Positions 1 through 9,541 of a stretch of DNA of 36,066 nt are shown piece by piece. This stretch comes from Helicobacteraceae bacterium (GTDB taxonomy: Bacteria; Campylobacterota; Campylobacteria; Campylobacterales; Sulfurimonadaceae): contig WGDB01000017.1 in assembly GCA_015493495.1 (NCBI GenBank), positions 1-36,066 on the forward strand, written 5' to 3'. The notes beneath the pieces were generated by a model that had not been told where the DNA came from, ran no database searches, and saw only the letters and a list, made by a program, of their open reading frames with translations. Each line of letters starts with the position of its first letter. Positions within the stretch are counted from its first letter, which is position 1. The translations under genes were made by a program, and so were the position numbers.

Positions 1-536
1 TGGTATTCGGCACCTACTGCATAATTCGTGATGTTTTCACCGATCACCGTATAGTCCACATAAATATCCAAATGATCCATCACCGTATACCCTGCCCCAA
101 TGCCCGATGAAAAAGTAATATTACGTGAATTCACAACGTTATCGTTTGTATAAGCGACCTCTGTCCCACCCAAGTTAGGAAAGATAACACCAAAACGTGG
201 TTTCACATAAATAAGCTTCGTCACAGGAATACGATAGACAGCGTACGTCGCTAGAGTTGTCACATTAACACTATCACGATCCTGGTTACCTTTGTAGTCA
301 ACTCTAGGGGCTACTAATGATTTTGTCAACTCTATTTCAGCTGCAAAACCTTCCATTAAAGCATCAAGTGTCATACCACCACGTAGAACAACACCAAGGC
401 CCATCTCCCAGTCTAGAGAGTTTTTAGGAACTGCTTCAAAGGCCATACCGCCACCGGCATAAAAACCGACCTCTGTTGCCATGACATTTGTGCTTAACAG
501 TGATGTTGCTAAAAGTGTATAAAACCATTTTTTCAT
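1..536 (-). CDS. Partial outer-membrane beta-barrel-like protein (N-terminal part, runs off the left edge)
   Basis: Manual translation from the ATG at 536 (complement) gives MKKWFYTLLATSLLSTNVMATEVGFYAGGGMAFEA..., a signal peptide followed by alternating aromatic/Gly strands typical of small OM porin-like proteins. Open to the window edge. Confidence 0.75.
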   Translation of the reverse strand, partial: MKKWFYTLLATSLLSTNVMATEVGFYAGGGMAFEAVPKNSLDWEMGLGVVLRGGMTLDALMEGFAAEIELTKSLVAPRVDYKGNQDRDSVNVTTLATYAVYRIPVTKLIYVKPRFGVIFPNLGGTEVAYTNDNVVNSRNITFSSGIGAGYTVMDHLDIYVDYTVIGENITNYAVGAEY

Positions 537-631
537 ATTTAATTCCTTATATCATCTAAAAATTTGGTCGAAATCATAACATAGCTTTGCTATAATAACT
601 TACATCCTATTTTTATACCTTGGAGATTTAA

Positions 632-1204
632 ATGAAGTTTTTTATTGCCCTAATGTTTTTTCTATCTACACTTGCCTTTGCAGACCTGCACGATACGCTT
701 AGCCAAACCTCAACCCCTAAGGTTCAGAAGCCTATCGTTGTCTTAGAGACTACCCAGGGGAGTATAGAGATCGAACTGCGCCCAGACTATGCACCACTCG
801 CAGTAGAGAATTTCACAACCCATGTTAAAAATGGCTACTACAATGGTCTGATCTTCCATCGTATTATCAAAGACTTTATGATCCAAGGGGGAGACCCTAC
901 CGGAACAGGCCGTGGCGGAAGTTCAATATGGAACAAACCTTTTAAAGATGAGTTCGCCAAAAATGTTACCTTCAACCGTACCGGTATCTTAGCGATGGCC
1001 AATGCCGGTCCGGGAACCAACGGAAGTCAGTTTTTCATCACTACCGCACCCACGCCATGGTTAAATGGCCGTCATACCATCTTCGGATATGTGGTTAAAG
1101 GTCAAGATGTTATTAACAAGTTAAACAATGTCGCGACTTCTGGTCGTGGTGGTGGAGACCGCCCTGTAGAGAAACAAGAGATCATCAAAGCTTACATCAA
1201 GTAA
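632..1204 (+). CDS. Exported cyclophilin-type peptidyl-prolyl cis-trans isomerase
   Basis: Signal peptide plus cyclophilin motifs FHRIIKDFMIQGGDPTGTGRGG and GTNGSQFFITTAPTPWLNGRHTIFG. Confidence 0.95.
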   Translation: MKFFIALMFFLSTLAFADLHDTLSQTSTPKVQKPIVVLETTQGSIEIELRPDYAPLAVENFTTHVKNGYYNGLIFHRIIKDFMIQGGDPTGTGRGGSSIWNKPFKDEFAKNVTFNRTGILAMANAGPGTNGSQFFITTAPTPWLNGRHTIFGYVVKGQDVINKLNNVATSGRGGGDRPVEKQEIIKAYIK

Positions 1205-1224
1205 GCCCTTTTCATAAAATATAT

Positions 1225-2364
1225 TTAGATAACTAAAGCGTTTTGAACCTTTAGTGCTTGCACATGTTCTTGCACATCGTGCACCCTCAAGATCCCCGCA
1301 CCATTTTTAGCTGCTGCCAGATGCAAAGCAAGTGAACCACCTAGACGTTCTGAAACGTCAGAAGGATCGATCTTGTCTATAAGAGACTTACGACTTGCAC
1401 CGATCAAGACCAATTTTCTAAGGCGAAGAAAGTGCTCCAAATGGGTAATGAGCAGTAGGTTGTCCTCTAGTGTCTTACCAAAACCGATGCCAACATCTAA
1501 AATGATGTTTTTGATCTCATAACTATGTGCCTTGGCGATGCGTTTTTGAAAAAAGGCATAAACCTCATCTAAGACATCATCATATACAGGAGCATCTTGC
1601 ATGGTCTCAGGACGCCCTTTCATATGCATAATGATCGCTGTAGCATCAAAGGCTGCGATCACTTCACACAAACGGTCATTTTCAAGTCCACGAATATCAT
1701 TGACCATATGAAAACCCCGCTCTAAAGCATACTGCGCCACTTCAGGCTGATAAGTATCAATGCTGAACTTAGCCTTTTGTAAAAGTGTACTATTTTCCAG
1801 CAGATCGATAATAGGCCGAACCCGTTCCAGCTCCTCTTCAACTGAGACCTCAAGAGAACCAGGACGTGAGGAGACACCCCCTATATCAATGATCTCAGCA
1901 CCATCATGTATCATCGCCTCAACCTGTTTCAAGGCGGCATCAGCCTTAAACCGACTGCCGCTAAAAAAACTGTCATCATTGGCATTGATGACGCCCATGA
2001 CCTGACATTGTCGTGGTTTTTCTGTTTTTAAGATGATCTGTAGCTGATGGGCGACTGCTTTAAGTCCATAAGGTTGACTCAGCTCCTTATGACTCAAGAT
2101 CTTAAAATGTTTTTTAGACCCTATCAACAGACAGTCCACAAACTCTTTTTTCGCCATAACCGTGCCTTTGGGTACCGCGAGATCAGCACCTATGGATAGC
2201 GCATCTTGTTTTAAGACATTGGCACCTGCAGATGCCAAACCTTTAATACTGACGATATAGAGTTGTGCTTTAGCACTCATGATGTTCAAGCCACCCGCAT
2301 CAACACCGATCTCTCTTAGATATGCTCTGACATCAATGCCGATGTTGAGTTGTTTAACGACCAC
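1225..2364 (-). CDS. folP: Dihydropteroate synthase with ~115-aa N-terminal extension
   Basis: DHPS core motifs (MGVINANDDSFFSGSRF, DIGGVSSRPGS, FSIDTYQPEVA, IGASRKSLI); located downstream of holB as in Helicobacter. Confidence 0.93.
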   Translation of the reverse strand: MVVKQLNIGIDVRAYLREIGVDAGGLNIMSAKAQLYIVSIKGLASAGANVLKQDALSIGADLAVPKGTVMAKKEFVDCLLIGSKKHFKILSHKELSQPYGLKAVAHQLQIILKTEKPRQCQVMGVINANDDSFFSGSRFKADAALKQVEAMIHDGAEIIDIGGVSSRPGSLEVSVEEELERVRPIIDLLENSTLLQKAKFSIDTYQPEVAQYALERGFHMVNDIRGLENDRLCEVIAAFDATAIIMHMKGRPETMQDAPVYDDVLDEVYAFFQKRIAKAHSYEIKNIILDVGIGFGKTLEDNLLLITHLEHFLRLRKLVLIGASRKSLIDKIDPSDVSERLGGSLALHLAAAKNGAGILRVHDVQEHVQALKVQNALVI

Positions 2365-2980
2365 GAGAGACCTTTAAAAAGCTCATAAGCAGTGTGACCA
2401 GAACCGCCTGAAGTCTGGCGTTGGCATTGATCAGTTTAAAACTGCGTTCAAAGTTTCTGATCTGTTTTTCACTCAGGGCCAACCTGTCTACAACAGTTGC
2501 ACGGTGGTAGAGTGACTCTATCAGTGTCTTTGCCTCATGCTTGGGAAGACGCTCATGTGCTTTTACAAATTCAAAAAGTGCAGAGAGGTTTAAATGACTC
2601 AGATCGATGTCCAAGGTCTTAGGTATCATAACACTTTTTTCTTGCACTGTGTTCAGTCGTGAGCGCACGGTAGGCAGGAGTGTCGACTTGCTCTCAGTGA
2701 TGATGACAAGTTCAATGTTGCGAGGTGGCTCTTCCAGGAGTTTTAACATAGCATTTTGGGAGATCTCGTTAAAGGTCTTGGCCGCAAGTACCAGGTACTT
2801 GATATGCTCTTCGGCGATGTAAGCCTCGGCCATAACACTCTTGGCATCTTCTACTTTGAAATCTTCTCGGACGAAGGAGACGACACGGTGTCCTTTAAGC
2901 TCTTGTTGAAGCTGTGTACAACGCTCTTCTACATTATCACAGATGATAATATGGCTGCCCAGACGATTATTCGTCGACAT
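2354..2980 (-). CDS. holB: DNA polymerase III subunit delta'-like protein
   Basis: MSTNNRLGSHIIICDN... with NAMLKLLEEPP motif. Start set to the ATG at 2980; the longer track ORF would run far into hobA. Gene order matches hobA-holB-folP of Helicobacter. Confidence 0.85.
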   Translation of the reverse strand: MSTNNRLGSHIIICDNVEERCTQLQQELKGHRVVSFVREDFKVEDAKSVMAEAYIAEEHIKYLVLAAKTFNEISQNAMLKLLEEPPRNIELVIITESKSTLLPTVRSRLNTVQEKSVMIPKTLDIDLSHLNLSALFEFVKAHERLPKHEAKTLIESLYHRATVVDRLALSEKQIRNFERSFKLINANARLQAVLVTLLMSFLKVSRGR

Positions 2981-3512
2981 TGACCTCTCCAAAAAGTACC
3001 GCATTAAGCGACTTGTCAAACTGACGGTATAGCTGTAGCATCTTAATGTCAACCAGAGGGTCGTATGAACGCATAGTATAGGCATTTTGGTACTCTTCAT
3101 CCATAAGCCACAAGAAACTTCTGTCTTGACTCTTGGGAAGGTCTGAGGCCTTGTCATTACCCCGACCGATATACCAAAAAAAGTAATCATCTTTATATGA
3201 GAGACTTAACATATCTTCCAACATGTCAAGGTTTTCTGAAGAGATCATGGCGTAGTTGGGGTAGAGACTTTCTATGCGTGTAGCAGAGATCATGGGGCGG
3301 TCTGTCGTAGCCTTGTTGAGTGTGTTGATGATATAGTGGCCAAACCACTGACGATCACTGTCCGTCACAATAACAATGCTTTTACCCGCAATGATCTGTT
3401 TGAGTGCCTGTGCTATAGTAGCTGTCCACTCAAAACGAGACTCCTCTAACCATGAGAGCATGGCCCCTTCATCACGTATGTTGTCAAGAGTCCATTTTAT
3501 GAAAGCCTGCAC
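2967..3512 (-). CDS. hobA: HobA, DnaA-interacting initiation regulator of Campylobacterota
   Basis: Sequence resembles HobA (MQAFIKWTLDNIRDEGAMLSWLEESRFEW...); syntenic between lysC and holB. Confidence 0.88.
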   Translation of the reverse strand: MQAFIKWTLDNIRDEGAMLSWLEESRFEWTATIAQALKQIIAGKSIVIVTDSDRQWFGHYIINTLNKATTDRPMISATRIESLYPNYAMISSENLDMLEDMLSLSYKDDYFFWYIGRGNDKASDLPKSQDRSFLWLMDEEYQNAYTMRSYDPLVDIKMLQLYRQFDKSLNAVLFGEVNVDE

Positions 3513-3519
3513 GCGATGT

Positions 3520-4731
3520 TTACTTGTCTAACTCGTATGCGTTATGAAGTGAGCGAACGGCAAGTTCTGCATACTTTTCATCAATGACCATAGAGACCTT
3601 GATCTCAGAGGTAGAGATCATCTGAATGTTGATGTTCTCAGTAGCCATAGTAGAGAAGGCTTTCGCCGCGACACCCGTGTGTGACTTCATTCCCACACCA
3701 ACAATAGAGACCTTACAGATGCTTTCGTTATAAGAGGCATCTTTGATCTCATTCTTCTGACAAAAAGACTCTACTACCGCTTTGGCATCATTCAACTCAT
3801 TTTGAGGCACAGTAAAGTCCATGTTGGTTGAACCGTCATGTCCAGAGGTCTGGATGATCATGTCAACATTGACATTGCTAGTCGCTAAGGCACCAAAAAC
3901 ATCAGAGGCAATTCCCGGGCGGTTAACAACACCTTCAAGAGCGATACGGGCTTGGTTACGGTCGAGTGCGATACCGCTTACTAATGGTTTTTCCATGATA
4001 TTTTCTTCCTTTGTTATTAATGTGCCCTCTGCATCAGAGAAGCTTGAGCGTGTCACCAGACTAACATTGAGTTTTTTAGCCAGTTCTACAGAACGGTTTT
4101 GAAGGACCTTAGCACCTAAAGATGCCAACTCCAACATCTCATCATAAGAGATCTTGTCCAGTTTTTTAGCGGTTGGTTCTATACGCGGATCGGTAGTATA
4201 AATACCATCAACATCAGTATAGATCTCACAGAGGTCTGCTTTTATAGCACCCGCAACGGCAACGGCAGAAAGATCAGACCCTCCACGACCCAGTGTTGTC
4301 ACCAGACCCGCTTCATTGACCCCTTGAAAACCGGCGATGACCAAGATCTTGCCTTCATCCAGAGCCGCCTGCATAGCTTCTGTCTCTATACGCTCTATAC
4401 GTGCTTTAGTATGTGCATCATCAGTAATGATCCCTGCACGACGGCCCGTCATTGAGCTTGCTTTATGTCCCATCTGGTTCAGTGCAATAGCAAGCAGTGC
4501 TGCTGTGACACGTTCACCAGAACTTAAGACCATGTCTACTTCTGTACGTTCAGGGTTATCACCAAAGTGTTCTGTGTACCCTACTAACTTGTTAGTCTCT
4601 CCACTCATAGCAGAGACTACAACGATCACCTTGTTGCCAGCTTTTACTGTCTGAGAGACACGATTTGCTACATTTTGAATACGGTCCAGGTCACCAACAC
4701 TGGTACCTCCAAACTTCTGTACTATGACCAT
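3520..4731 (-). CDS. lysC: Aspartate kinase
   Basis: MVIVQKFGGTSVGD N-terminus and C-terminal ACT domains (VGVGMKSHTGVAAKAF). Confidence 0.97.
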   Translation of the reverse strand: MVIVQKFGGTSVGDLDRIQNVANRVSQTVKAGNKVIVVVSAMSGETNKLVGYTEHFGDNPERTEVDMVLSSGERVTAALLAIALNQMGHKASSMTGRRAGIITDDAHTKARIERIETEAMQAALDEGKILVIAGFQGVNEAGLVTTLGRGGSDLSAVAVAGAIKADLCEIYTDVDGIYTTDPRIEPTAKKLDKISYDEMLELASLGAKVLQNRSVELAKKLNVSLVTRSSFSDAEGTLITKEENIMEKPLVSGIALDRNQARIALEGVVNRPGIASDVFGALATSNVNVDMIIQTSGHDGSTNMDFTVPQNELNDAKAVVESFCQKNEIKDASYNESICKVSIVGVGMKSHTGVAAKAFSTMATENINIQMISTSEIKVSMVIDEKYAELAVRSLHNAYELDK

Positions 4732-5201
4732 TACAGTAATCCTTCTTTTTTAAAATATTCCATCACCTGTGCATATACAGGTCTTTTAAATCTTGCGACC
4801 ATGTCCAGCACCTGCTCCACATCAACATACTTATGGTCTATAAACTCAGGATGTTCTGTCTCAAGGTTGACCAGACTTTCATCTTTTAAACGTACTAAGA
4901 AATAGCGCTGTGTCTGTCCGTGAAAAGGCTGCATCTTTTTAGCAACATGCTTGGGGAAGTCATAAGAGATCCACTCAGGATGTTCACTAATGACCTCGAT
5001 CTGATCGGTTCCGATCTCCTCTTCAAGCTCTCTAAAGAGCGCTTGGGTTGGTGTCTCTCCTGCATCAATCCCACCTTGGGGAAACTGCCACATCCCAGAA
5101 ATATCATTGCGTTCAGCCACAAAGACTTTTTTCTCTTTCGGATAAGCAGATGAAACGATAATAGCAGCGACATTAGGACGGTAATTTTTACTGTTACTCA
5201 T
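4731..5201 (-). CDS. rppH: RNA pyrophosphohydrolase (Nudix)
   Basis: Nudix box GGIDAGETPTQALFRELEEEIG; RppH-like N- and C-terminal parts; stop/start overlap with lysC. Confidence 0.93.
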   Translation of the reverse strand: MSNSKNYRPNVAAIIVSSAYPKEKKVFVAERNDISGMWQFPQGGIDAGETPTQALFRELEEEIGTDQIEVISEHPEWISYDFPKHVAKKMQPFHGQTQRYFLVRLKDESLVNLETEHPEFIDHKYVDVEQVLDMVARFKRPVYAQVMEYFKKEGLL

Positions 5202-5317
5202 AGTTTTATCTTTACTGGAGTGTGTTTTAACACCCCTATTTAATTACGCGTATTATAGTAAAAAAGATTTAAAAGCTGATAAAAACGTATGTACGCCCTT
5301 TTTGCTACAATGCCATT

Positions 5318-6370
5318 ATGCTTTTATATATACATATCCCTTTTTGTGACTCTAAATGTCACTACTGCAGTTTTAACTCCTATGTCGACCTTTTTCACTT
5401 AAGAGAAAGTTACATGCAGGCCTTGCTGGTTCAGCTCAGATTTGAGTTGGAGCGTTTTAATGTTCAAGACAAAAGCATTGAGACAGTTTTTATAGGTGGC
5501 GGTACTCCTTCTACTGTCTCTCCAGAACAGTACCAACCCCTTTTTGAGCTGTTAAGCCCTTACATTAAAGAAAATGCTGAGATCACCTCCGAAGCCAACC
5601 CAAACAGTGCGACACAATCGTGGCTTGAAGGGATGCAAAAACTTGGGGTCAACCGCATCAGTTTTGGCGTCCAAAGCTTCAATGATGAGAAACTCAAAAA
5701 ACTGGGGCGTGCCCACAAAGCCAGTGATGCATCATCAGCACTTTTACGTGCACAATCTGCTGGATTCAAGCACCTCTCCCTTGACCTTATCTATGCCGTC
5801 GAAGGAGACACGCAAAGCCTACTGCAACATGACTTGGAAGAGGCCTTTAAACTGCCTATCGACCACCTTAGTGCTTATGCACTTACTATTGAAGAGGGAA
5901 CGCCCTTCGCTTCTACCCCTGAAGTCGCTCATGAAAAACTTGCCCTGACAGAGTGGTTTTTAGACCAAATAAAAGAGCACTTTGAGAGTTACGAGATCTC
6001 CAACTTTGGAAGATACCACTCCCAACATAATCTGGGGTACTGGAAATATAAAGACTACATAGGGCTGGGTTCCGGTGCTGTCGGTTTTTTAAATGAGACA
6101 CGTTTCTACCCTACTCAAGATGTACAGGCATACATTCATGATCCTCTTAACATACAGGAAGAGAGCCTTAGCGACGAAGCCATTCAAACAGAGAAGATCT
6201 TTTTAGGCCTGCGCTCTATTGTAGGGGTCTCAGAAGAGATCTTAAACACCCAGGAGCTTAAAAAGGCCCAACTTTTAGTCAGTGAAAAGAAACTGAGCTA
6301 TGACAAAGGCACCTTCTATAATGATGACTATCTTCTCAGCGATGAGCTGGCACTTTTTATACAGCAGTAA
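5318..6370 (+). CDS. hemW: Radical SAM HemW / coproporphyrinogen III oxidase-like protein
   Basis: Radical SAM motif CDSKCHYC, followed by FIGGGTPSTVSPEQ and RISFGVQSFNDEKLKKLGR. Confidence 0.93.
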   Translation: MLLYIHIPFCDSKCHYCSFNSYVDLFHLRESYMQALLVQLRFELERFNVQDKSIETVFIGGGTPSTVSPEQYQPLFELLSPYIKENAEITSEANPNSATQSWLEGMQKLGVNRISFGVQSFNDEKLKKLGRAHKASDASSALLRAQSAGFKHLSLDLIYAVEGDTQSLLQHDLEEAFKLPIDHLSAYALTIEEGTPFASTPEVAHEKLALTEWFLDQIKEHFESYEISNFGRYHSQHNLGYWKYKDYIGLGSGAVGFLNETRFYPTQDVQAYIHDPLNIQEESLSDEAIQTEKIFLGLRSIVGVSEEILNTQELKKAQLLVSEKKLSYDKGTFYNDDYLLSDELALFIQQ

Positions 6371-6458
6371 AAGTAGCTTTTCACACTCTTTATAGTAATT
6401 CACCCCTTTTTAAATATATGAGCGATATAATCGCGAAAACTATTATGAGGCGGTTGCT

Positions 6459-6929
6459 ATGTTCGGTATGGGTTTTGCTGAAATCTTGATCATCGGTGTT
6501 ATTGCTATCTTGTTTCTCGGTCCAGACAAACTGCCTGAGACTATGGTACAAATCGCTAAATTTTTCAAGTCTGTTAAGACAACAGTTGCATCTGCTAAAA
6601 GTTCGATAGAAGATGAACTTCACCTCCAAGAGATCAAGGAGGAGGCTAACAGCTATAAACGTCAGTTTGTAGAAGCCACTAATGAGTTAGAGAAGTCAAG
6701 CGGCGTGGAAGAGTTTAAAAGTGAGATGCGTGAAGTCACACAAGGTGTCTATGTAGATGCTGACACCCACACCAAGCCACCTGAACCAACAGAGGAAGAA
6801 GCCCCTGCTGCAGAGAAGAAACCCGAAGTGGTCACCTTCGCCAAGAAACCTAAAACGTCTAAAGGTTTAGGTCTCGACGATCCCATAGAGAGTGATGACG
6901 AAGATACTACACCAAGTGAGAAAGCATAA
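6459..6929 (+). CDS. tatB: Sec-independent translocase subunit TatB
   Basis: MFGMGFAEILIIGVIAILFLGPDKLPETM membrane anchor, amphipathic helix, acidic tail; immediately upstream of tatC. Confidence 0.95.
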   Translation: MFGMGFAEILIIGVIAILFLGPDKLPETMVQIAKFFKSVKTTVASAKSSIEDELHLQEIKEEANSYKRQFVEATNELEKSSGVEEFKSEMREVTQGVYVDADTHTKPPEPTEEEAPAAEKKPEVVTFAKKPKTSKGLGLDDPIESDDEDTTPSEKA

Positions 6930-7771
6930 TGTTCGACGATTTAAAACCCCATCTTTTTGAGTTACGCAAACGCCTGGGCATCTCTGCCATCAGTATTGTC
7001 ATCGCCTTTTTTATTATGTTCTATTTTCATGAGATCCTTCTTGAATGGATGATCGCACCACTTAACGAAGCTCTTATAGAAGTGGGTAAAAAGTCTGTTC
7101 ATGCGGCAAACGGTATGGTCACCACCTCACAGGTCGGTGGTGCCTTTTTTGTTGCATTAAAGGTCTCCTTTTTTGCAGGACTGCTGCTGGCACTGCCTGT
7201 GATCCTCTCCCAGATCTGGCTCTTTATTGCACCGGGTCTTTATGCCAATGAGAAAAAGATGCTCTTGCCGTTTATCTTTGGTGGTACCAGTATGTTTGCT
7301 GTTGGTGTTGCCTTTGCTTACTACGTTGTCACCCCTTTTGGTTTTGACTTTTTGATCACCTTTGGTAGTTTCAAATTCACACCACTGATCAACATCGAAG
7401 ATTATGTCGGTTTCTTTACCAAGATCATGTTTGGTTTTGGTCTTGCTTTTGAACTGCCTGTATTTGCATACTTCTTAGGTCTTTTAGGTCTGGTCAACGA
7501 CAAACAGATGATCGCATTTTTCAAATATGCCATCATCATCATCTTTATTGTTGCAGCACTGTTAACACCACCAGACGTCTTGACTCAGCTGCTTATGGCG
7601 GGTCCGCTTATCATCCTTTATGGGGTCTCTATTTTATTGGTGAAAATGGTCAACCCTGCTGATGATGACGATACAGAAGATATCGAGAGTGCGGAAGATG
7701 GTGTTGCCATCTTGAAAGATGCACTTGGCATTGAAGACGACGATGCAGACCGATCCCCTAAAAACAAGTAG
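6929..7771 (+). CDS. tatC: Sec-independent translocase subunit TatC
   Basis: MFDDLKPHLFELRKRL, six-TM pattern, FELPVFAYFLG motif. Confidence 0.97.
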   Translation: MFDDLKPHLFELRKRLGISAISIVIAFFIMFYFHEILLEWMIAPLNEALIEVGKKSVHAANGMVTTSQVGGAFFVALKVSFFAGLLLALPVILSQIWLFIAPGLYANEKKMLLPFIFGGTSMFAVGVAFAYYVVTPFGFDFLITFGSFKFTPLINIEDYVGFFTKIMFGFGLAFELPVFAYFLGLLGLVNDKQMIAFFKYAIIIIFIVAALLTPPDVLTQLLMAGPLIILYGVSILLVKMVNPADDDDTEDIESAEDGVAILKDALGIEDDDADRSPKNK

Positions 7772-8771
7772 CTATGACTTTACGCTCCCTTCGGAGCTAA
7801 TCGCTACCCATCCTGTTGAACCGCGAGATCATGCCCGTCTCTTAGTCTATGACCGCGGTACAGACACCATCACTCACTCACGTTTTGACCAACTGGAACA
7901 TTTTTTACCTGCCGAGTGCGCCATTATCTTTAATGATACCAAGGTGATCAAAGCACGTCTTTATGGGTACAAACAGAGCGGTGGAAAACTTGAAGTACTG
8001 ATCAACCGTCCGTTGGATGCCTACAAGGTCAATGTCTACATTAGAGGCAGGGTCAAAATAGACACAACGATAGCATTTGAAAATGGTTTTAGTGCTAAGG
8101 TCATTGCCCTGCATGAAGATGGAAGTCGTGATATCAACTTTTTTCAAGATGAGACGCTACTGCGTTTTGAAGAGGTTCTGCCTATCATCGATGTACAAGG
8201 ACACATCCCCCTTCCTCCCTATATGCAGCGCGAAGATGAGCAGATAGATGAAGAGGATTACCAGAGTGTCTTTGCTAAAAACGAGGGAGCAGTAGCCGCA
8301 CCAACTGCTTCTTTGCACTTTACCACAGAGCAGTTTGAGACTATCTGTCAAAAACATAACAACGCCTCTGTGACCTTGCATGTGGGAGCCGGAACATTTA
8401 AGCCTGTTGACAGTGAGATCATCACCGATCATCCCATGCATTCGGAGTACTACAACATCACTGACGAAGCTAAAAAATTGTTTGACAGTGAACAAAAGCT
8501 TTTATGTGTTGGTACAACATCAACACGAACTATAGAGTATCATGCCCGTCATCTGGAGCAACTCTCCGGCGAGGCCAACCTCTTTTTGCACCCGGGGAAC
8601 AAACCCTTGCGTGTTGACCACCTGCTTACGAACTTTCACCTGCCACAGTCTACACTGCTGATGTTGGTGGCCTCTTTTGTAGGGGTAGAGACCACGCATA
8701 GACTCTATGCAGAAGCCATTAAAGAGAAGTACCGCTTCTACTCTTATGGTGATGCGATGTTAATTCTTTAA
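7743..8771 (+). CDS. queA: S-adenosylmethionine:tRNA ribosyltransferase-isomerase
   Basis: QueA motifs YDFTLPSELIATHPVEPRDHARLLVYDR, GAVAAPTASLHFT, LHVGAGTFKPV, HPGNKPLRVDHLLTNFHLPQSTL. Start taken at the internal ATG at 7743. Confidence 0.95.
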   Translation: MQTDPLKTSSYDFTLPSELIATHPVEPRDHARLLVYDRGTDTITHSRFDQLEHFLPAECAIIFNDTKVIKARLYGYKQSGGKLEVLINRPLDAYKVNVYIRGRVKIDTTIAFENGFSAKVIALHEDGSRDINFFQDETLLRFEEVLPIIDVQGHIPLPPYMQREDEQIDEEDYQSVFAKNEGAVAAPTASLHFTTEQFETICQKHNNASVTLHVGAGTFKPVDSEIITDHPMHSEYYNITDEAKKLFDSEQKLLCVGTTSTRTIEYHARHLEQLSGEANLFLHPGNKPLRVDHLLTNFHLPQSTLLMLVASFVGVETTHRLYAEAIKEKYRFYSYGDAMLIL

Positions 8772-9541
8772 AGTACTACTACCTTTGCGTTTTTAACCAT
8801 TACCTTGCCCTCTAACTCATAGAGGGAGAGTTTATCGCCATACGCCCTTAACACACTTTCATACTCAGGGTTCTCTTGGCAGAACTTCAAAAATGGGTCA
8901 TTGTCTATGGCTACTTTTTTACCAAACTGCGAGACAAAGAGATCTATATCATAGATGATCTCAGCATGACCCTCTTTGACAAGGTCCATCGTTCCATCAC
9001 TTTCCCCCATTCTATGGGGCATGACGTAGATCTTTTTTCCCATCTTTTGTGCAAAGGCAACACTACGCATAGAACCGCTGTCTCTTAAAGCCTCCGTGAC
9101 CACCAGTACCTCACCGAGAGTGACAACAACCTCGTTTCGTATCACAAAGTTCCAGTTGGTTGCTAAAGCACCCATCTCAAACTGACTTAACAAAAGACCT
9201 TCTGCCTCTATACGCTCCAACATCTCTCGATGCACCATCGGATAGCGCACATCGACGCCACACGGAAGTACGGCTACAGTGTTCGCATAACCAGCACCAA
9301 AATGGGCCTGTCCATCAACACCCATAGCCGCACCACTTACTACACTCACACCAACCTTGGCCAGTTTATGGGCAAGGTCAGCTGTCATCTGCTTGGTGTA
9401 CTGTGAAGGCTTTCTCGTACCTACTATACTGACCATGGGTCGCTCTAACAATAAAGGATTTCCACGATAAAAGATCTTTTCAGGTGACTTTTTCATCTCC
9501 TCAAAAAGTGTTAAGTAGTTATCTTCAAGAAGAGCACTCAT
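8768..9541 (-). CDS. dprA: DNA processing protein DprA
   Basis: Rossmann core VSIVGTRKPSQYT...VVSGAAMGVDGQAH...AVLPCGVDVRYP...RNEVVVTL. Confidence 0.93.
   Translation of the reverse strand: MSALLEDNYLTLFEEMKKSPEKIFYRGNPLLLERPMVSIVGTRKPSQYTKQMTADLAHKLAKVGVSVVSGAAMGVDGQAHFGAGYANTVAVLPCGVDVRYPMVHREMLERIEAEGLLLSQFEMGALATNWNFVIRNEVVVTLGEVLVVTEALRDSGSMRSVAFAQKMGKKIYVMPHRMGESDGTMDLVKEGHAEIIYDIDLFVSQFGKKVAIDNDPFLKFCQENPEYESVLRAYGDKLSLYELEGKVMVKNAKVVVL

Noticed and set aside
838-1020. Antisense ORFs opposite strong genes (e.g. 838..1020, 1760..2005, 3821..4102, 21793..22211, 33195..33985)
   Set aside because: Low-complexity shadow translations fully covered by conserved genes on the other strand.
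2981-3190. N-terminal extension of the holB track ORF (2354..3190)
   Set aside because: The extension overlaps hobA almost entirely and has no HolB similarity; ATG at 2980 gives a normal start with a short overlap.
7719-7742. Upstream start for queA at 7719
   Set aside because: Adds MHLALKTT out of the coding region of tatC with no QueA similarity; ATG at 7743 fits the conserved N-terminus better.
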